Positions 1 to 7,706 of a DNA stretch of 18,523 nt are shown here, in pieces (positions within the stretch are counted from its first letter, which is position 1; every line of letters starts with the position of its first letter). The stretch is from Clostridia bacterium (GTDB taxonomy: Bacteria > Bacillota_A > Clostridia > Christensenellales > CAG-138): positions 1 through 18,523 of the forward strand of contig JAFPXU010000110.1 in the NCBI GenBank assembly GCA_017394605.1. The letters are read 5' to 3'. The position numbers and the translations under genes were made by a program. Under the pieces are notes generated by a model, which searched no databases, was not told the DNA's origin, and was given only the letters and a program-made list of their open reading frames with translations.

Positions 1-408
1 AAAAAGCCCGATCCGGGCATGGCAAAGAACAGCCTCGGCTGGGTCATTGACGGGCGGGTGATGTACTGGAACGTGAAGTTCGTCTACGAGCGCTATAAGC
101 TGCCCATCCTGATCACGGAAAACGGCCTTGCCGCAAACGACGCCGTTTCCCTGGACGGGAAGGTCCACGACCCGCAGCGCACGGACTTCATTTTCCGCTA
201 TCTCGGCGGCCTCAAACGGGCAGTAGACGAGGAAATCCCGGTTCTGGGCTATCAGCACTGGTCCGTCATGGACAATTTCGAGTGGGCGGAGGGCTACGAT
301 CCCCGCTTTGGGCTCATCTACGTGGATTTTGCCACGGGAAAGCGCATCATCAAGGACAGTGCCTGGGCGTATAAGAAAATAATCGACTCAAATGGCGCAG
401 CGATATAA
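1..408 (+). CDS. Beta-glucosidase, glycoside hydrolase family 1 (C-terminal part only)
   Basis: The open frame enters from the left edge and stops with TAA at 406-408, so only about 135 C-terminal residues are visible. The piece carries the GH1 nucleophile motif ITENG (Glu encoded near 118-120) and the downstream block HWSVMDNFEW-AEGYDPRFGLIYVDF, which is diagnostic of GH1 and contains the aglycone and glycone pocket Trp, Glu and Phe residues. The acid/base NEP motif would lie upstream of the window. The family hydrolyses beta-glucosides or 6-phospho-beta-glucosides; the residues seen here do not settle which. No signal peptide can be judged. The gene points towards the inositol operon and is separated from it by two inverted repeats, so it is probably a separate transcription unit. 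Confidence 0.93.
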   Translation, partial: KKPDPGMAKNSLGWVIDGRVMYWNVKFVYERYKLPILITENGLAANDAVSLDGKVHDPQRTDFIFRYLGGLKRAVDEEIPVLGYQHWSVMDNFEWAEGYDPRFGLIYVDFATGKRIIKDSAWAYKKIIDSNGAAI

Positions 409-412
409 AATA

Positions 413-481
413 GGTTCCATAATAAATGTTGGGTGTAGCTCGGCCTTTCGGATTCGCTGCCCCAACATTTATTATAGAACC
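413..481. repeat. Long inverted repeat with 21-nt arms and 27-nt spacer (possible mini-element or terminator)
   Basis: The arms at 413-433 and 461-481 are reverse complements over 21 nt with one mismatch. Each outer end begins GGTTC and each inner end reads ATGTTGGG. The 27-nt spacer is 434-460. The repeat lies 4 nt after the GH1 stop codon. As RNA it would form a long A/U-rich hairpin without a following U tract, so it is not a textbook terminator. The GG-starting ends resemble terminal inverted repeats of ISL3-type elements as I remember them. The flanks (ATAAAATA before, ATAAAGCC after) share only the first five bases, so there is no clean 8-bp target duplication. It could be a very short non-autonomous element or an insertion-sequence remnant recruited as a terminator. 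Confidence 0.7.
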
Positions 482-486
482 ATAAA

Positions 487-523
487 GCCCGGAGGAACTC
501 GGCTATGCCAAGTTCCTCCGGGC
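487..523. terminator. Strong GC-rich hairpin between convergent genes, probable bidirectional terminator
   Basis: The arms at 487-503 and 507-523 form a 17-bp stem with one C/A mismatch around a 3-nt TAT loop. The outer half of the stem is G/C-rich (GCCCGGAGGAACT). On the plus strand a run of six T lies at 540-545, about 16 nt beyond the stem. On the minus strand only TTT follows. It lies between the GH1 gene and the 3' end of the iolD operon and is well placed to stop transcription from both sides. Because the T tracts are weak or distant, the terminator call rests on stem strength and position. Confidence 0.6.
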
Positions 524-586
524 CATGTATTCAGGTGTGTTTTTTGAAACCATCCGAATGCTTTTTATCTGAAGCTTCTTGATCAG

Positions 587-2509
587 TTAATACTTTCTTG
601 CATCTTTCAAATGTGCAAGATGGTCCTGATACGCTTCCAGGTTTCGCGGATTTTCCGAAACCTCGGTATCGCCCACGCGCCACCAAGAGCCGTAGCCCTC
701 GGTCATGGATTTGGGCAGCACGCGGATGTCGAATACGACGGGTACGCCCTCGATCTGCTTTGCTTCTGAAATCGCAGCTTTCAATTCAGCGATTGAGTGA
801 ATCGTGAACGCTCTGCAGCCATAGCCCTCGGCGATCTTTGCGAAGTCGACCGGGATAAAACGGCCGGAGTGTTCACCGTCCTCGCCCCGGAAACGCAACT
901 CGGTACAGAGAGTATCATTGCCGTGACCGACCTGCAGATTGTTGATGCAGCCGAACGAGGCGTTGTTAAACACGCAGACGTTGATTTTCTTGTGCTCCTG
1001 AACGGCGGTCAAAAGCTCGGAATGAAGCATGATGAAGCTGCCGTCGCCGACCATCGCATATACATCACGGTCACCTATCGCGTATTTTACCCCCAGCGCG
1101 CCGGACACCTCGTAACCCATGCAGGAATACCCGTATTCCATGTTGTAGGTGTCAACGCCCCGTGCGCACCACATACGCTGCATATCTCCCGGCAGGGAGC
1201 CGGAGGAGCCGATGGCAACATCCTCGGGATCTATGGAGAAATTGATCGCGCCGAGCACGGTGGTCTGGGTCAGCGCGGCGTCAAGATCCTCTGCAAAGCG
1301 ATAGGCGCTTTGTGCGTTTGCATCATTTACTTCGGGCACATAACCGTCTCCAAAGGAAATGTGATGCAGGCGGTCAAGCTCCCGGAACCAGCGATCCCGT
1401 GCATCCTTGACTTCGTTCTGATACGGCGCCTTATAACCGCTCAGCGCATCGAGCAGTGCAGGCAGCGCGCGTTTTGCGTCGGCAATGACGGGAACGGCAT
1501 CCAGTTTGTATGCCTGGAACTCGGAAACATTGATGTTGATAAATCTCGCGTCATCTCTGAACAACCACTTCGAGGAGGTGGTGAAATCGGTATAGCGGGT
1601 GCCTACCCCGATGATGACATCCGCCTCCTTTGCGATCTCATTGGCAGCGGAGCAGCCGGTGACGCCGATGCCGCCAAGATTCAGGGGATGATCGTACACG
1701 ACAGCGCTCTTTCCGGCCTGTGTCTCACCGAACGGGATCCCGGTTGCTTCGGCAAACGCTTTGAACTCTGCATGCGCTTCGCTGTAACGAACGCCGCCGC
1801 CGCAGATCAGCAGAGGCTTTTTCGCGGATTTGATAACGGCCGCTGCCGCTTCAATCGCCTCAGGCTCAGGCAGCCGCCGGGCAAGGCGATGGACGCGCTT
1901 TTCGAAGAAGCTCTCGGGATAGTCATACGCCTCGCCCTCCACATCCTGGGGGATCGCGATGCATACCGCGCCGGTGTTGGCGGGATCCGTCAGCACGCGG
2001 AAGGCGGAGATCATGGCGCTCATCAGCTGTTCGGGGCGTACGATGCGGTCCCAGTAGCGGCATACGGCGCGAAAAGCGTCGTTGGTGGAGATCGAGAGAT
2101 CGTGGGACTGCTCGATCTGCTGCAGAACCGGATCGGGTTGACGGCAGGCATAAACGTCGCCGGGCAGAATCAGAACAGGGATGTTGTTGGCGGTTGCTGT
2201 GGCGGCTGCGGTAACCATGTTGGCAGCACCGGGACCGACAGAGGAGGTCACGGCAATGATTTTTTTGCGTTTCATCTGTTTGGCAAACGCCACTGCGGTA
2301 TGTGCCATACCCTGCTCGTTCTTGCCCTGCCAGACCTTCAGATGATGAGCTTCCTGACGAAGTGCCTGTCCAAGTCCGACAACATTGCCGTGCCCGGGCA
2401 GCATGATAACACCTTCTACAAACGGATGCTCGACACCGTCATAGGCAAGATACTGATTTTCGAGGAAGCGGACCAGCGCCTGCGCCATCGTCAAATGTAT
2501 GGTTTTCAT
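587..2509 (-). CDS. iolD: 3D-(3,5/4)-trihydroxycyclohexane-1,2-dione acylhydrolase (IolD)
   Basis: This ThDP-dependent enzyme opens the ring of the diketo-inositol made by IolE and yields 5-deoxy-D-glucuronate (step 3 of inositol catabolism, cytoplasmic). The protein has 640 residues, normal for IolD, with the three-domain ThDP fold: a PYR domain with the activating Glu65 in NEQGMAH, a central domain, and a C-terminal PP domain with the ThDP/metal motif GDGS (488-491) ending in NN (515-516). The near-C-terminal [13 protein letters not shown] block is typical of IolD. I chose the ATG at 2507-2509 because a GGAGGT site sits at 2514-2519; an upstream TTG at 2519-2521 overlaps that site and is unlikely. 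It is the last gene of the operon, 39 nt after iolB, and faces the hairpin at 487-523. No defect is visible. Confidence 0.96.
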   Translation of the reverse strand: MKTIHLTMAQALVRFLENQYLAYDGVEHPFVEGVIMLPGHGNVVGLGQALRQEAHHLKVWQGKNEQGMAHTAVAFAKQMKRKKIIAVTSSVGPGAANMVTAAATATANNIPVLILPGDVYACRQPDPVLQQIEQSHDLSISTNDAFRAVCRYWDRIVRPEQLMSAMISAFRVLTDPANTGAVCIAIPQDVEGEAYDYPESFFEKRVHRLARRLPEPEAIEAAAAVIKSAKKPLLICGGGVRYSEAHAEFKAFAEATGIPFGETQAGKSAVVYDHPLNLGGIGVTGCSAANEIAKEADVIIGVGTRYTDFTTSSKWLFRDDARFININVSEFQAYKLDAVPVIADAKRALPALLDALSGYKAPYQNEVKDARDRWFRELDRLHHISFGDGYVPEVNDANAQSAYRFAEDLDAALTQTTVLGAINFSIDPEDVAIGSSGSLPGDMQRMWCARGVDTYNMEYGYSCMGYEVSGALGVKYAIGDRDVYAMVGDGSFIMLHSELLTAVQEHKKINVCVFNNASFGCINNLQVGHGNDTLCTELRFRGEDGEHSGRFIPVDFAKIAEGYGCRAFTIHSIAELKAAISEAKQIEGVPVVFDIRVLPKSMTEGYGSWWRVGDTEVSENPRNLEAYQDHLAHLKDARKY

Positions 2510-2548
2510 AGACACCTCCAATATTGTGGCCGATTTGGAAATGATACG

Positions 2549-3340
2549 TCAGGCTTTAAAGATGTGATCATTTGCGTCGGGTTTCCAAAGCCATGTGTGC
2601 TCGGGGTCGTCGATGCGGGTCTTCTCCCACGGGTTGCCGGGAAGATGCCGGATCGCCCATGCATAGCACATTGCATAGCCGGGCGCAGCAACCTGGGAAT
2701 GGAATCCGTGATTGATCGTTGCCATTCCGTTGTGCTCTGTTTTGTATATCTCCCCGTTTGAGAAACCCGCGCCGAAGCCCTGCGGATGGTCGAACCGGTA
2801 GAAATAGACCTCCGGCTGCGGATGATGATGAGGCGGATAGCTTGACCAGCGGCCGGGGAAGTTGAGGACTTCTCCGAGCACCATGTTGGAGAACGGAGCG
2901 TTCTCGTAATCGAAGAACGTTTTGATCTCGCGGCGCATTGCACCCATCAGCTCGCCGTTTGCCCCGGCATGCTGTACCTGTACAGTCTCGGGCGTGAAGA
3001 GAACCGGTGCATAGTCGCGTTCGTTCAGCGTCTGCTGAATGAACAGTTCCGCATGGGAACGCGCTTCGATCTCAATGCGTATCCTGCGCGGACACAGCAG
3101 GCAGTAAGCCTCGTTTCGGAAGGTGTCGGGCCGGTCTGCTTCAACGGAGTTGCCGCTCCAGCGAAGAGAGACGCTGCCTTCAAAGAGCAGTACCGCCGTC
3201 TCCTTTTCGGGTTCTTCGATCATATATGTGTCGCCGGGTTCCATGACAAGCAGTCCGATATCCATCAGCATGCCAAGATCGTCGATGCTTGTATCAATAT
3301 ACGCGTTATACCCGCGTTTCGGTTTCTTGCTGAGATACAT
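2549..3340 (-). CDS. iolB: 5-deoxy-glucuronate isomerase (IolB)
   Basis: IolB isomerises 5-deoxy-D-glucuronate to 2-deoxy-5-keto-D-gluconate (DKG), the branch-point compound of this window. The 263-residue protein has the bicupin layout of the IolB/KduI family. The C-terminal cupin holds the metal site: PPHHHPQPE (His171-173, Glu177) and a later His in INHGFHSQ. The family's FPGRWSSYPPHHH block is intact. The ATG start lies 9 nt after the iolE stop, and the GAGGA ribosome site overlaps that stop codon, suggesting translational coupling. In most genomes the next steps would be IolC and IolJ; neither is encoded in this operon. Confidence 0.96.
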   Translation of the reverse strand: MYLSKKPKRGYNAYIDTSIDDLGMLMDIGLLVMEPGDTYMIEEPEKETAVLLFEGSVSLRWSGNSVEADRPDTFRNEAYCLLCPRRIRIEIEARSHAELFIQQTLNERDYAPVLFTPETVQVQHAGANGELMGAMRREIKTFFDYENAPFSNMVLGEVLNFPGRWSSYPPHHHPQPEVYFYRFDHPQGFGAGFSNGEIYKTEHNGMATINHGFHSQVAAPGYAMCYAWAIRHLPGNPWEKTRIDDPEHTWLWKPDANDHIFKA

Positions 3341-3349
3341 GTGCGTTCC

Positions 3350-4258
3350 TCACAGTCCGGTATGTTCCGCAATATAGCGGCGTCCTTTGATTGCATATTC
3401 GAGGGGATTTGCTTTTGCGGGATCCTGTTCCGCCTCAACAAGCAGCCAGCCTTCGTAATGCGCATCCGACAGCACTCTGAACACGGGATCGAAGTCCACA
3501 TCGCCGTCTCCCGGTACGGTGAATGCGCCGTTGCGTACGGACGTCAGAAAACTCCACTCATTTCTGCGGGCCTCCTCAACAACGGGGAGGCGCATGTCCT
3601 TCAAATGCACATGACCGACGCGGTCAACGTACTTTTTGAGCATCGCAAGCGGATCCTCTCCCGCAAAGGTGAAATGACCCGTATCATAGCACAGAAACAC
3701 GTAGCGGGGATCGGTGGCTGCCATCATACGGTCGGTTTCCTCCGCTGTCTGGACGACGGTTCCCATGTGATGATGGAAGCACAGCTTGAAACCCCGTTTG
3801 ACAGCGATCTTTCCGAGCGTATCAAGTCCTTTTGTGAAACGGGCCCACTCCGCGTCATTCATCACCGGTTTGTGGTTTCCGCTCAGGATGGGCGTATTAA
3901 CCTGGCCCTGAATAGAATAACTCTGCTCAGATACATTGATGCGGTTTGCACCGACGGCAGAAAGGAAGTCAAGTTCCTTCTCAAACGCGGCAATATTCTT
4001 CTCAAGCGGCTCCGTCAGCAAAAACGAGGAAAACCAGCGGCTTGCGATACGCATGCCCCGAAGGTCCAGTTCCCATTTCAGCTCTTTCGGATCATTCGGA
4101 TACTTATTTCCAATCTCACAGCCTGTGAACCCCGCAAGCGCCATCTCGCTGACGGTCTGGCGGAATGTGTTTTCCGCACCGAGTTCGGGCATGTCGTCAT
4201 TGCACCATCCGATGGGAGCAATGCCGAGCTTAACTTTTCCTGCGTCAAACAATGCCAC
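3350..4258 (-). CDS. iolE: Inosose dehydratase (IolE)
   Basis: IolE removes water from scyllo-inosose (2-keto-myo-inositol) to give the diketo-inositol used by IolD. The 302-residue TIM-barrel protein (AP-endonuclease-2/xylose-isomerase-like fold) begins with the IolE block LGIAPIGWCNDDMPELG. Putative metal ligands are visible at FHHHMG (His162-164), YDTGH (Asp192, His195), HVHLKD (His218) and a late VEAEQDP. The start is GTG at 4256-4258, supported by AAGGAG seven bases upstream. It follows the malic enzyme stop by 13 nt. The related isomerases IolI and IolH lack the N-terminal block, so IolE is the better call. Confidence 0.95.
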   Translation of the reverse strand: MALFDAGKVKLGIAPIGWCNDDMPELGAENTFRQTVSEMALAGFTGCEIGNKYPNDPKELKWELDLRGMRIASRWFSSFLLTEPLEKNIAAFEKELDFLSAVGANRINVSEQSYSIQGQVNTPILSGNHKPVMNDAEWARFTKGLDTLGKIAVKRGFKLCFHHHMGTVVQTAEETDRMMAATDPRYVFLCYDTGHFTFAGEDPLAMLKKYVDRVGHVHLKDMRLPVVEEARRNEWSFLTSVRNGAFTVPGDGDVDFDPVFRVLSDAHYEGWLLVEAEQDPAKANPLEYAIKGRRYIAEHTGL

Positions 4259-4271
4259 GTTAATACTCCTT

Positions 4272-5444
4272 TCAGATGCGGGCCACGCCGGTAGCCCGGG
4301 CGGCCTCGGCCACGGCCTTGGCCACGGCGGGTCCTACCCGCGGGTCGAAGGCCTTGGGGATGATGTAGTCGGCGCACAGCTCCTCGTCGGAGATCAACCC
4401 GGCCAACGCCCGGGCGGCGGCCATCTTCATCTCCTCGTTGATGTCGCTGGCCCGTACGTCGAAAGCGCCCCGGAAGATGCCGGGGAAGGCCAGAACGTTG
4501 TTGATCTGGTTGGGATAGTCGCTGCGGCCGGTGGAGATTACCCGGGCGCCGCCGGCTCTGGCGTCGTCGGGGAAGATCTCCGGGGTGGGATTGGCGCAGG
4601 CGAAGATGATGGGATCCTTCGCCATGGTCTTTACCATCTCCGTGGTGACGGTACCCGGGGCGGATACGCCGATGAACACGTCGGCGCCTACCAGCGCGTC
4701 GGCCAGGGTGCCGGCCTTCCGCTCCAGGTTGGTGACCTGGGCCATCTCCTCCTTGATCCAGTTGAGGCCGTCGCGGCCGGCGTAGATGGCGCCCTTGCGG
4801 TCGCACATGGTCACGTGGCGGAAGCCGGCGGAGAGCAGCAGCCGCACGATGGAGATGGCGGCTGCGCCGGCGCCGGAGGTGACGATCTTCACGTCCTCCT
4901 TCTTCTTGCCCACCACCTTCAGGGCGTTGGTCAGACCCGCCAGCGTGATGACGGCGGTGCCGTGCTGGTCGTCGTGGAAGATGGGGATATCGCACTTCTC
5001 CTTCAGCTTGCGCTCGATCTCAAAGCAGCGGGGAGCGGAGATGTCCTCCAGGTTGATGCCGCCGAAGGAGCCGGAGATGTTGTAGACGGTCTCCACGAAT
5101 TCATCCACGTCCTTGGTCTTCACGCACAGGGGGAAGGCGTCCACCCCGCCGAAGGACTTGAACAGCACGCACTTGCCCTCCATGACGGGCATGCCGGCCT
5201 CGGGGCCGATGTCGCCCAGACCCAGCACGGCGGTGCCGTCGGTGATGACGGCGCACAGGTTGTGGCGGCGGGTCAGCACATAGCTCTTCTCCGGGTCCTT
5301 CTGGATCTCCAGGCAGGGCTGGGCCACGCCGGGGGTATAGGCCAGGGACAGATCGTCCTTGCTCTTCACCGGCACCGTGGCCACCACCTCGATCTTTCCC
5401 CGCCACTCCTCGTGCAGCCGCAGGGATTCCTTCGCGTAATCCAT
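4272..5444 (-). CDS. NAD(P)-dependent malic enzyme (oxaloacetate-decarboxylating malate dehydrogenase), short bacterial form
   Basis: The enzyme oxidatively decarboxylates L-malate to pyruvate and CO2. The 390-residue product is the compact bacterial type. It carries YTPGVA with Tyr36, Lys96 in LFKSFGG, the metal ligands Glu133-Asp134 (NLEDISAP) and Asp158-Asp159 (FHDDQHGTA), and a Rossmann GAGAAA at 191-196 followed by CDRKG, which leans towards NAD. I chose the ATG at 5442-5444 because GGAGG lies eight bases upstream; another in-frame ATG at 5457-5459 has only AAGGA in front. The DNA is clearly more GC-rich than its neighbours (44 of 60 bases in 4681-4740 against 31 of 60 in 3601-3660), with strong G/C third positions. 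It may have entered the operon separately. It lies between larA-like and iolE, which suggests malate is an intermediate of this pathway. Confidence 0.95.
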   Translation of the reverse strand: MDYAKESLRLHEEWRGKIEVVATVPVKSKDDLSLAYTPGVAQPCLEIQKDPEKSYVLTRRHNLCAVITDGTAVLGLGDIGPEAGMPVMEGKCVLFKSFGGVDAFPLCVKTKDVDEFVETVYNISGSFGGINLEDISAPRCFEIERKLKEKCDIPIFHDDQHGTAVITLAGLTNALKVVGKKKEDVKIVTSGAGAAAISIVRLLLSAGFRHVTMCDRKGAIYAGRDGLNWIKEEMAQVTNLERKAGTLADALVGADVFIGVSAPGTVTTEMVKTMAKDPIIFACANPTPEIFPDDARAGGARVISTGRSDYPNQINNVLAFPGIFRGAFDVRASDINEEMKMAAARALAGLISDEELCADYIIPKAFDPRVGPAVAKAVAEAARATGVARI

Positions 5445-5476
5445 ATCTCGTTCCTCCATGTTTTTCCTTAATTGAT

Positions 5477-6730
5477 TCAGGAATTTGTCACTATCGGGAG
5501 CGTGGAGCCGCCAAAAGGCATTGCCAGCACCTTTGCGTCCGGACCGAGTTTTTCAAACGCCCTATCGAGCGCGATCTGTGCTGACGGCTGTGGCGTCAGG
5601 AAAACGGAACGGACAAAATCATCGTCCAGATCCGATACGAGATCCACCTCCGCGCGTTCCAGTACCATAGCGATGGCTGCGGCCTTATGCCCGCCGAGTT
5701 TGAAGTCACGGCCAATGCGTTCAATCAGATCATGCGGTGTCCGGGCGGTAGTCATCCACTCCTCGAAGGTGCGCTCGCCCAGACCTTCCCGACACGACCC
5801 GATCAGGATGATCACGCCGCCGTCCCTGACTGCGTGCTTGGCGTTGTCCAGTGCTTTCTGCGTCTGATACAGATTCAGATCTTTCGGTGCGCCGCCCTGT
5901 GAAACGATCACGATATCTGCCGCTTCCTTCAGCTCCTTGCGGTACAGCCGGTCGAGGAATCTGCATCCCGCGCGATGTGCCGCTGTGACGTCGCCCGCGA
6001 CTGCGCAGAGGATTTCTTTGTGCTCGGATAGCACGACATTCAGAATGAAATCGACACCCACCATTGCGGCTGCTTCTTCAATGTCCATGCGCAGGGGGTT
6101 TGTCTCCAGCGCACCCGCGCAGCAGGAGGGGAGCACCATGCGGCTGTGATTTGCCTGGATCGCCGCGCGTGTCGACACGCCAGGCATGATCGCCTTTGCG
6201 CCCCCCGAATAACCGGCGAAATAGTGGTATTCGATGTTGCCCAGGCAGATCCTGCGGTTCGCCTCCGCTACGACGCGGGTGATATCCACAGGCGTACCTC
6301 GCGTTGTTCTTCCGAAGGAAACGCAATCCTCGGGATCGCTGTTGACGCAGCGGATCTCATTCCAGGCCCTTTCGCCTGCGAGCTTTTGCATTTCGGCCTC
6401 GGTCTGTTTTCTGTGACTGCCCAGTGCAAATACGAGGGTAATGTCCTCGGGCCGTATACCGCCCGAATACAGTTCATCCAAAAGAGCGGGCATCACCACA
6501 GAAGTCGGCATCGGGCGGGTGATATCGCTGGTAATGATCGCGACTGTTTCACCGGGATGCACGATTTCACGAAGGAGCGGAGAGCCGATCGGCTCTTTCA
6601 AAGCGCGCTCCACTTCCGCCGAGCCGGTCAGTGCCAGCGGAACGGTATTAGCGTGCAGTTCGCCGATCAGGTTTTTATCCGGCACATCGACTTCCTGAAA
6701 GCCGGTACCGCAGCCGAAACGGAGCCTCAT
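5477..6730 (-). CDS. LarA-family nickel-dependent 2-hydroxyacid racemase (candidate malate racemase)
   Basis: LarA-family enzymes use a nickel-pincer nucleotide bound to a Lys to racemise or epimerise 2-hydroxy acids. The 417-residue protein has the family landmarks: SDITRPMP (Arg72), GSHR (His106), the cofactor block YHYFAGYSGGAKAIMPG with His169 and the cofactor-attaching Lys179, NHSRM (His195), and YQTQKALDNA (Lys292). These correspond to Arg75, His108, His174, Lys184, His200 and Lys298 of lactate racemase as I recall the numbering. The cofactor genes larB, larC and larE are not in the window. Family members include lactate and malate racemases and sugar-acid epimerases, so the substrate cannot be read directly. 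The adjacent malic enzyme makes malate the most attractive candidate. The gene lies 9 nt after the transketolase gene. Confidence 0.9.
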   Translation of the reverse strand: MRLRFGCGTGFQEVDVPDKNLIGELHANTVPLALTGSAEVERALKEPIGSPLLREIVHPGETVAIITSDITRPMPTSVVMPALLDELYSGGIRPEDITLVFALGSHRKQTEAEMQKLAGERAWNEIRCVNSDPEDCVSFGRTTRGTPVDITRVVAEANRRICLGNIEYHYFAGYSGGAKAIMPGVSTRAAIQANHSRMVLPSCCAGALETNPLRMDIEEAAAMVGVDFILNVVLSEHKEILCAVAGDVTAAHRAGCRFLDRLYRKELKEAADIVIVSQGGAPKDLNLYQTQKALDNAKHAVRDGGVIILIGSCREGLGERTFEEWMTTARTPHDLIERIGRDFKLGGHKAAAIAMVLERAEVDLVSDLDDDFVRSVFLTPQPSAQIALDRAFEKLGPDAKVLAMPFGGSTLPIVTNS

Positions 6731-6739
6731 AACGACCTT

Positions 6740-7702
6740 TTACTTCCTTTCCACTACAGCTTTGACCTGCTCGGCGATGTGAGCGGCCGTCAGGCCGAAG
6801 CGTTCCATAAGATATCCCTGTGTTCCGACTTCGCCGAACTCATCCTCGATGGCAACGCAGGCGGCGGGAACGGGACAGCGCTCCGCAAGCACTTCGAGAA
6901 TCATATCATAAAGTCCGCCGTGGCGGTTTGCGTTCTCTGCCACGACGACGGCGCGGCATTTCCGCGCCCAGGCCTCAACCGCATCCGCATCGATCGGCTT
7001 TATTGTAAAACAATCAACGACCGCGGCGGATAAGCCCTGTGCTTCAAGAGAAGCAGCGGCTTTCATAGCTTCATTCAGCATAATGCCGGCGGCAAAGATT
7101 ACCACGTCCGTGCCGTCGCGAAGTGTGACTGCCTTGCCGATCGTCAGGTCGGCGCCGTCTTCATAGATCCTCGCATACTGCTTTCTTCCGACACGGATGT
7201 ATTTGATTCCGGGACGGTTTATGCTCTGTTTCAACACACTGACAAGGCAGGCGGGATCGGATGCGTCGATCACCGTCGCATGGGGAAGCGCGTTAAACAG
7301 AGCGACGTCCTCGAAAGGCATGTGTGTACCGCCGTTCATCGTAGCGGTAACGCCGGGATCTGTTCCGATGACCGTGATGTCGTTTTTTGCATAGCCGCCG
7401 GACAGAAAAATCTGGTCGTAGATGCGGCGGGAGGCAAACGTACCGAAACTGTGAATGATCGGCTTGAAGCCGGCGGCAGCCAACCCGGCAGCCACACCGG
7501 CCATATTCGCTTCCGCAATACCGCAGTCGATCGCGCGATCGCCGTGAGTCTTCGACCATTTCAGTGTACCGGAGCAGCTCATCAGATCGGCATCCAGAAA
7601 AATAACATCGGGGTCCCTCTCCGCAAGCTCTGCTACCGTTTGCCCGATCACATCCTTACAGAGACGAGGATCCAACTCTCCGTTGTAGACAATATTCGTC
7701 AT
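6740..7702 (-). CDS. Transketolase, C-terminal subunit (PYR and C-terminal domains), divergent
   Basis: This 320-residue protein is the second half of a split transketolase. It holds the pyrimidine-binding domain with the catalytic Glu64 in GIAEANM and the SFGTFASRRIYDQI block, followed by the transketolase C-terminal domain. Compared with ordinary split transketolases, the substrate loop is unusual. Where THAGxxxGEDGxxHQ is expected it reads TDPGVTATMNGGTHM (114-128), so the phosphate-contacting His becomes Asp115 and the Glu-Asp pair becomes Met122-Asn123. The N-terminal phosphate-contacting Arg appears to be Lys16. The Arg in VGRKQ (173) is kept. The ribosome site GGAGGG lies inside the end of the upstream gene, and the two halves are only 4 nt apart. 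I infer an altered sugar substrate; alternatives are an ordinary transketolase or a DXS-like enzyme, the latter unlikely from length and motifs. Confidence 0.9.
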   Translation of the reverse strand: MTNIVYNGELDPRLCKDVIGQTVAELAERDPDVIFLDADLMSCSGTLKWSKTHGDRAIDCGIAEANMAGVAAGLAAAGFKPIIHSFGTFASRRIYDQIFLSGGYAKNDITVIGTDPGVTATMNGGTHMPFEDVALFNALPHATVIDASDPACLVSVLKQSINRPGIKYIRVGRKQYARIYEDGADLTIGKAVTLRDGTDVVIFAAGIMLNEAMKAAASLEAQGLSAAVVDCFTIKPIDADAVEAWARKCRAVVVAENANRHGGLYDMILEVLAERCPVPAACVAIEDEFGEVGTQGYLMERFGLTAAHIAEQVKAVVERK

Positions 7703-7706
7703 TGTC

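Noticed and set aside
405..489. 8-bp target-site duplication around the 69-bp palindrome
   Set aside because: The flanking octamers agree only in the first five bases and overlap the stop codon region, so it is not convincing.
797..2761. 654-residue open frame on the plus strand
   Set aside because: It is antisense to iolD and the end of iolB, has no family motifs, and its composition is that of a reverse-frame shadow.
2969..4294. 441-residue plus-strand frame
   Set aside because: It is antisense to iolB and iolE, both of which have clear motifs and ribosome sites.
3936..5471. 511-residue plus-strand frame rich in Gly, His, Asp and Val
   Set aside because: It is antisense to malic enzyme; the low-complexity composition is produced by the GC-rich third positions of that gene.
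5477..6730. Assigning this gene as lactate racemase larA
   Set aside because: Only family membership is visible; the neighbours favour malate and no larBCE genes are present, so no symbol was given.
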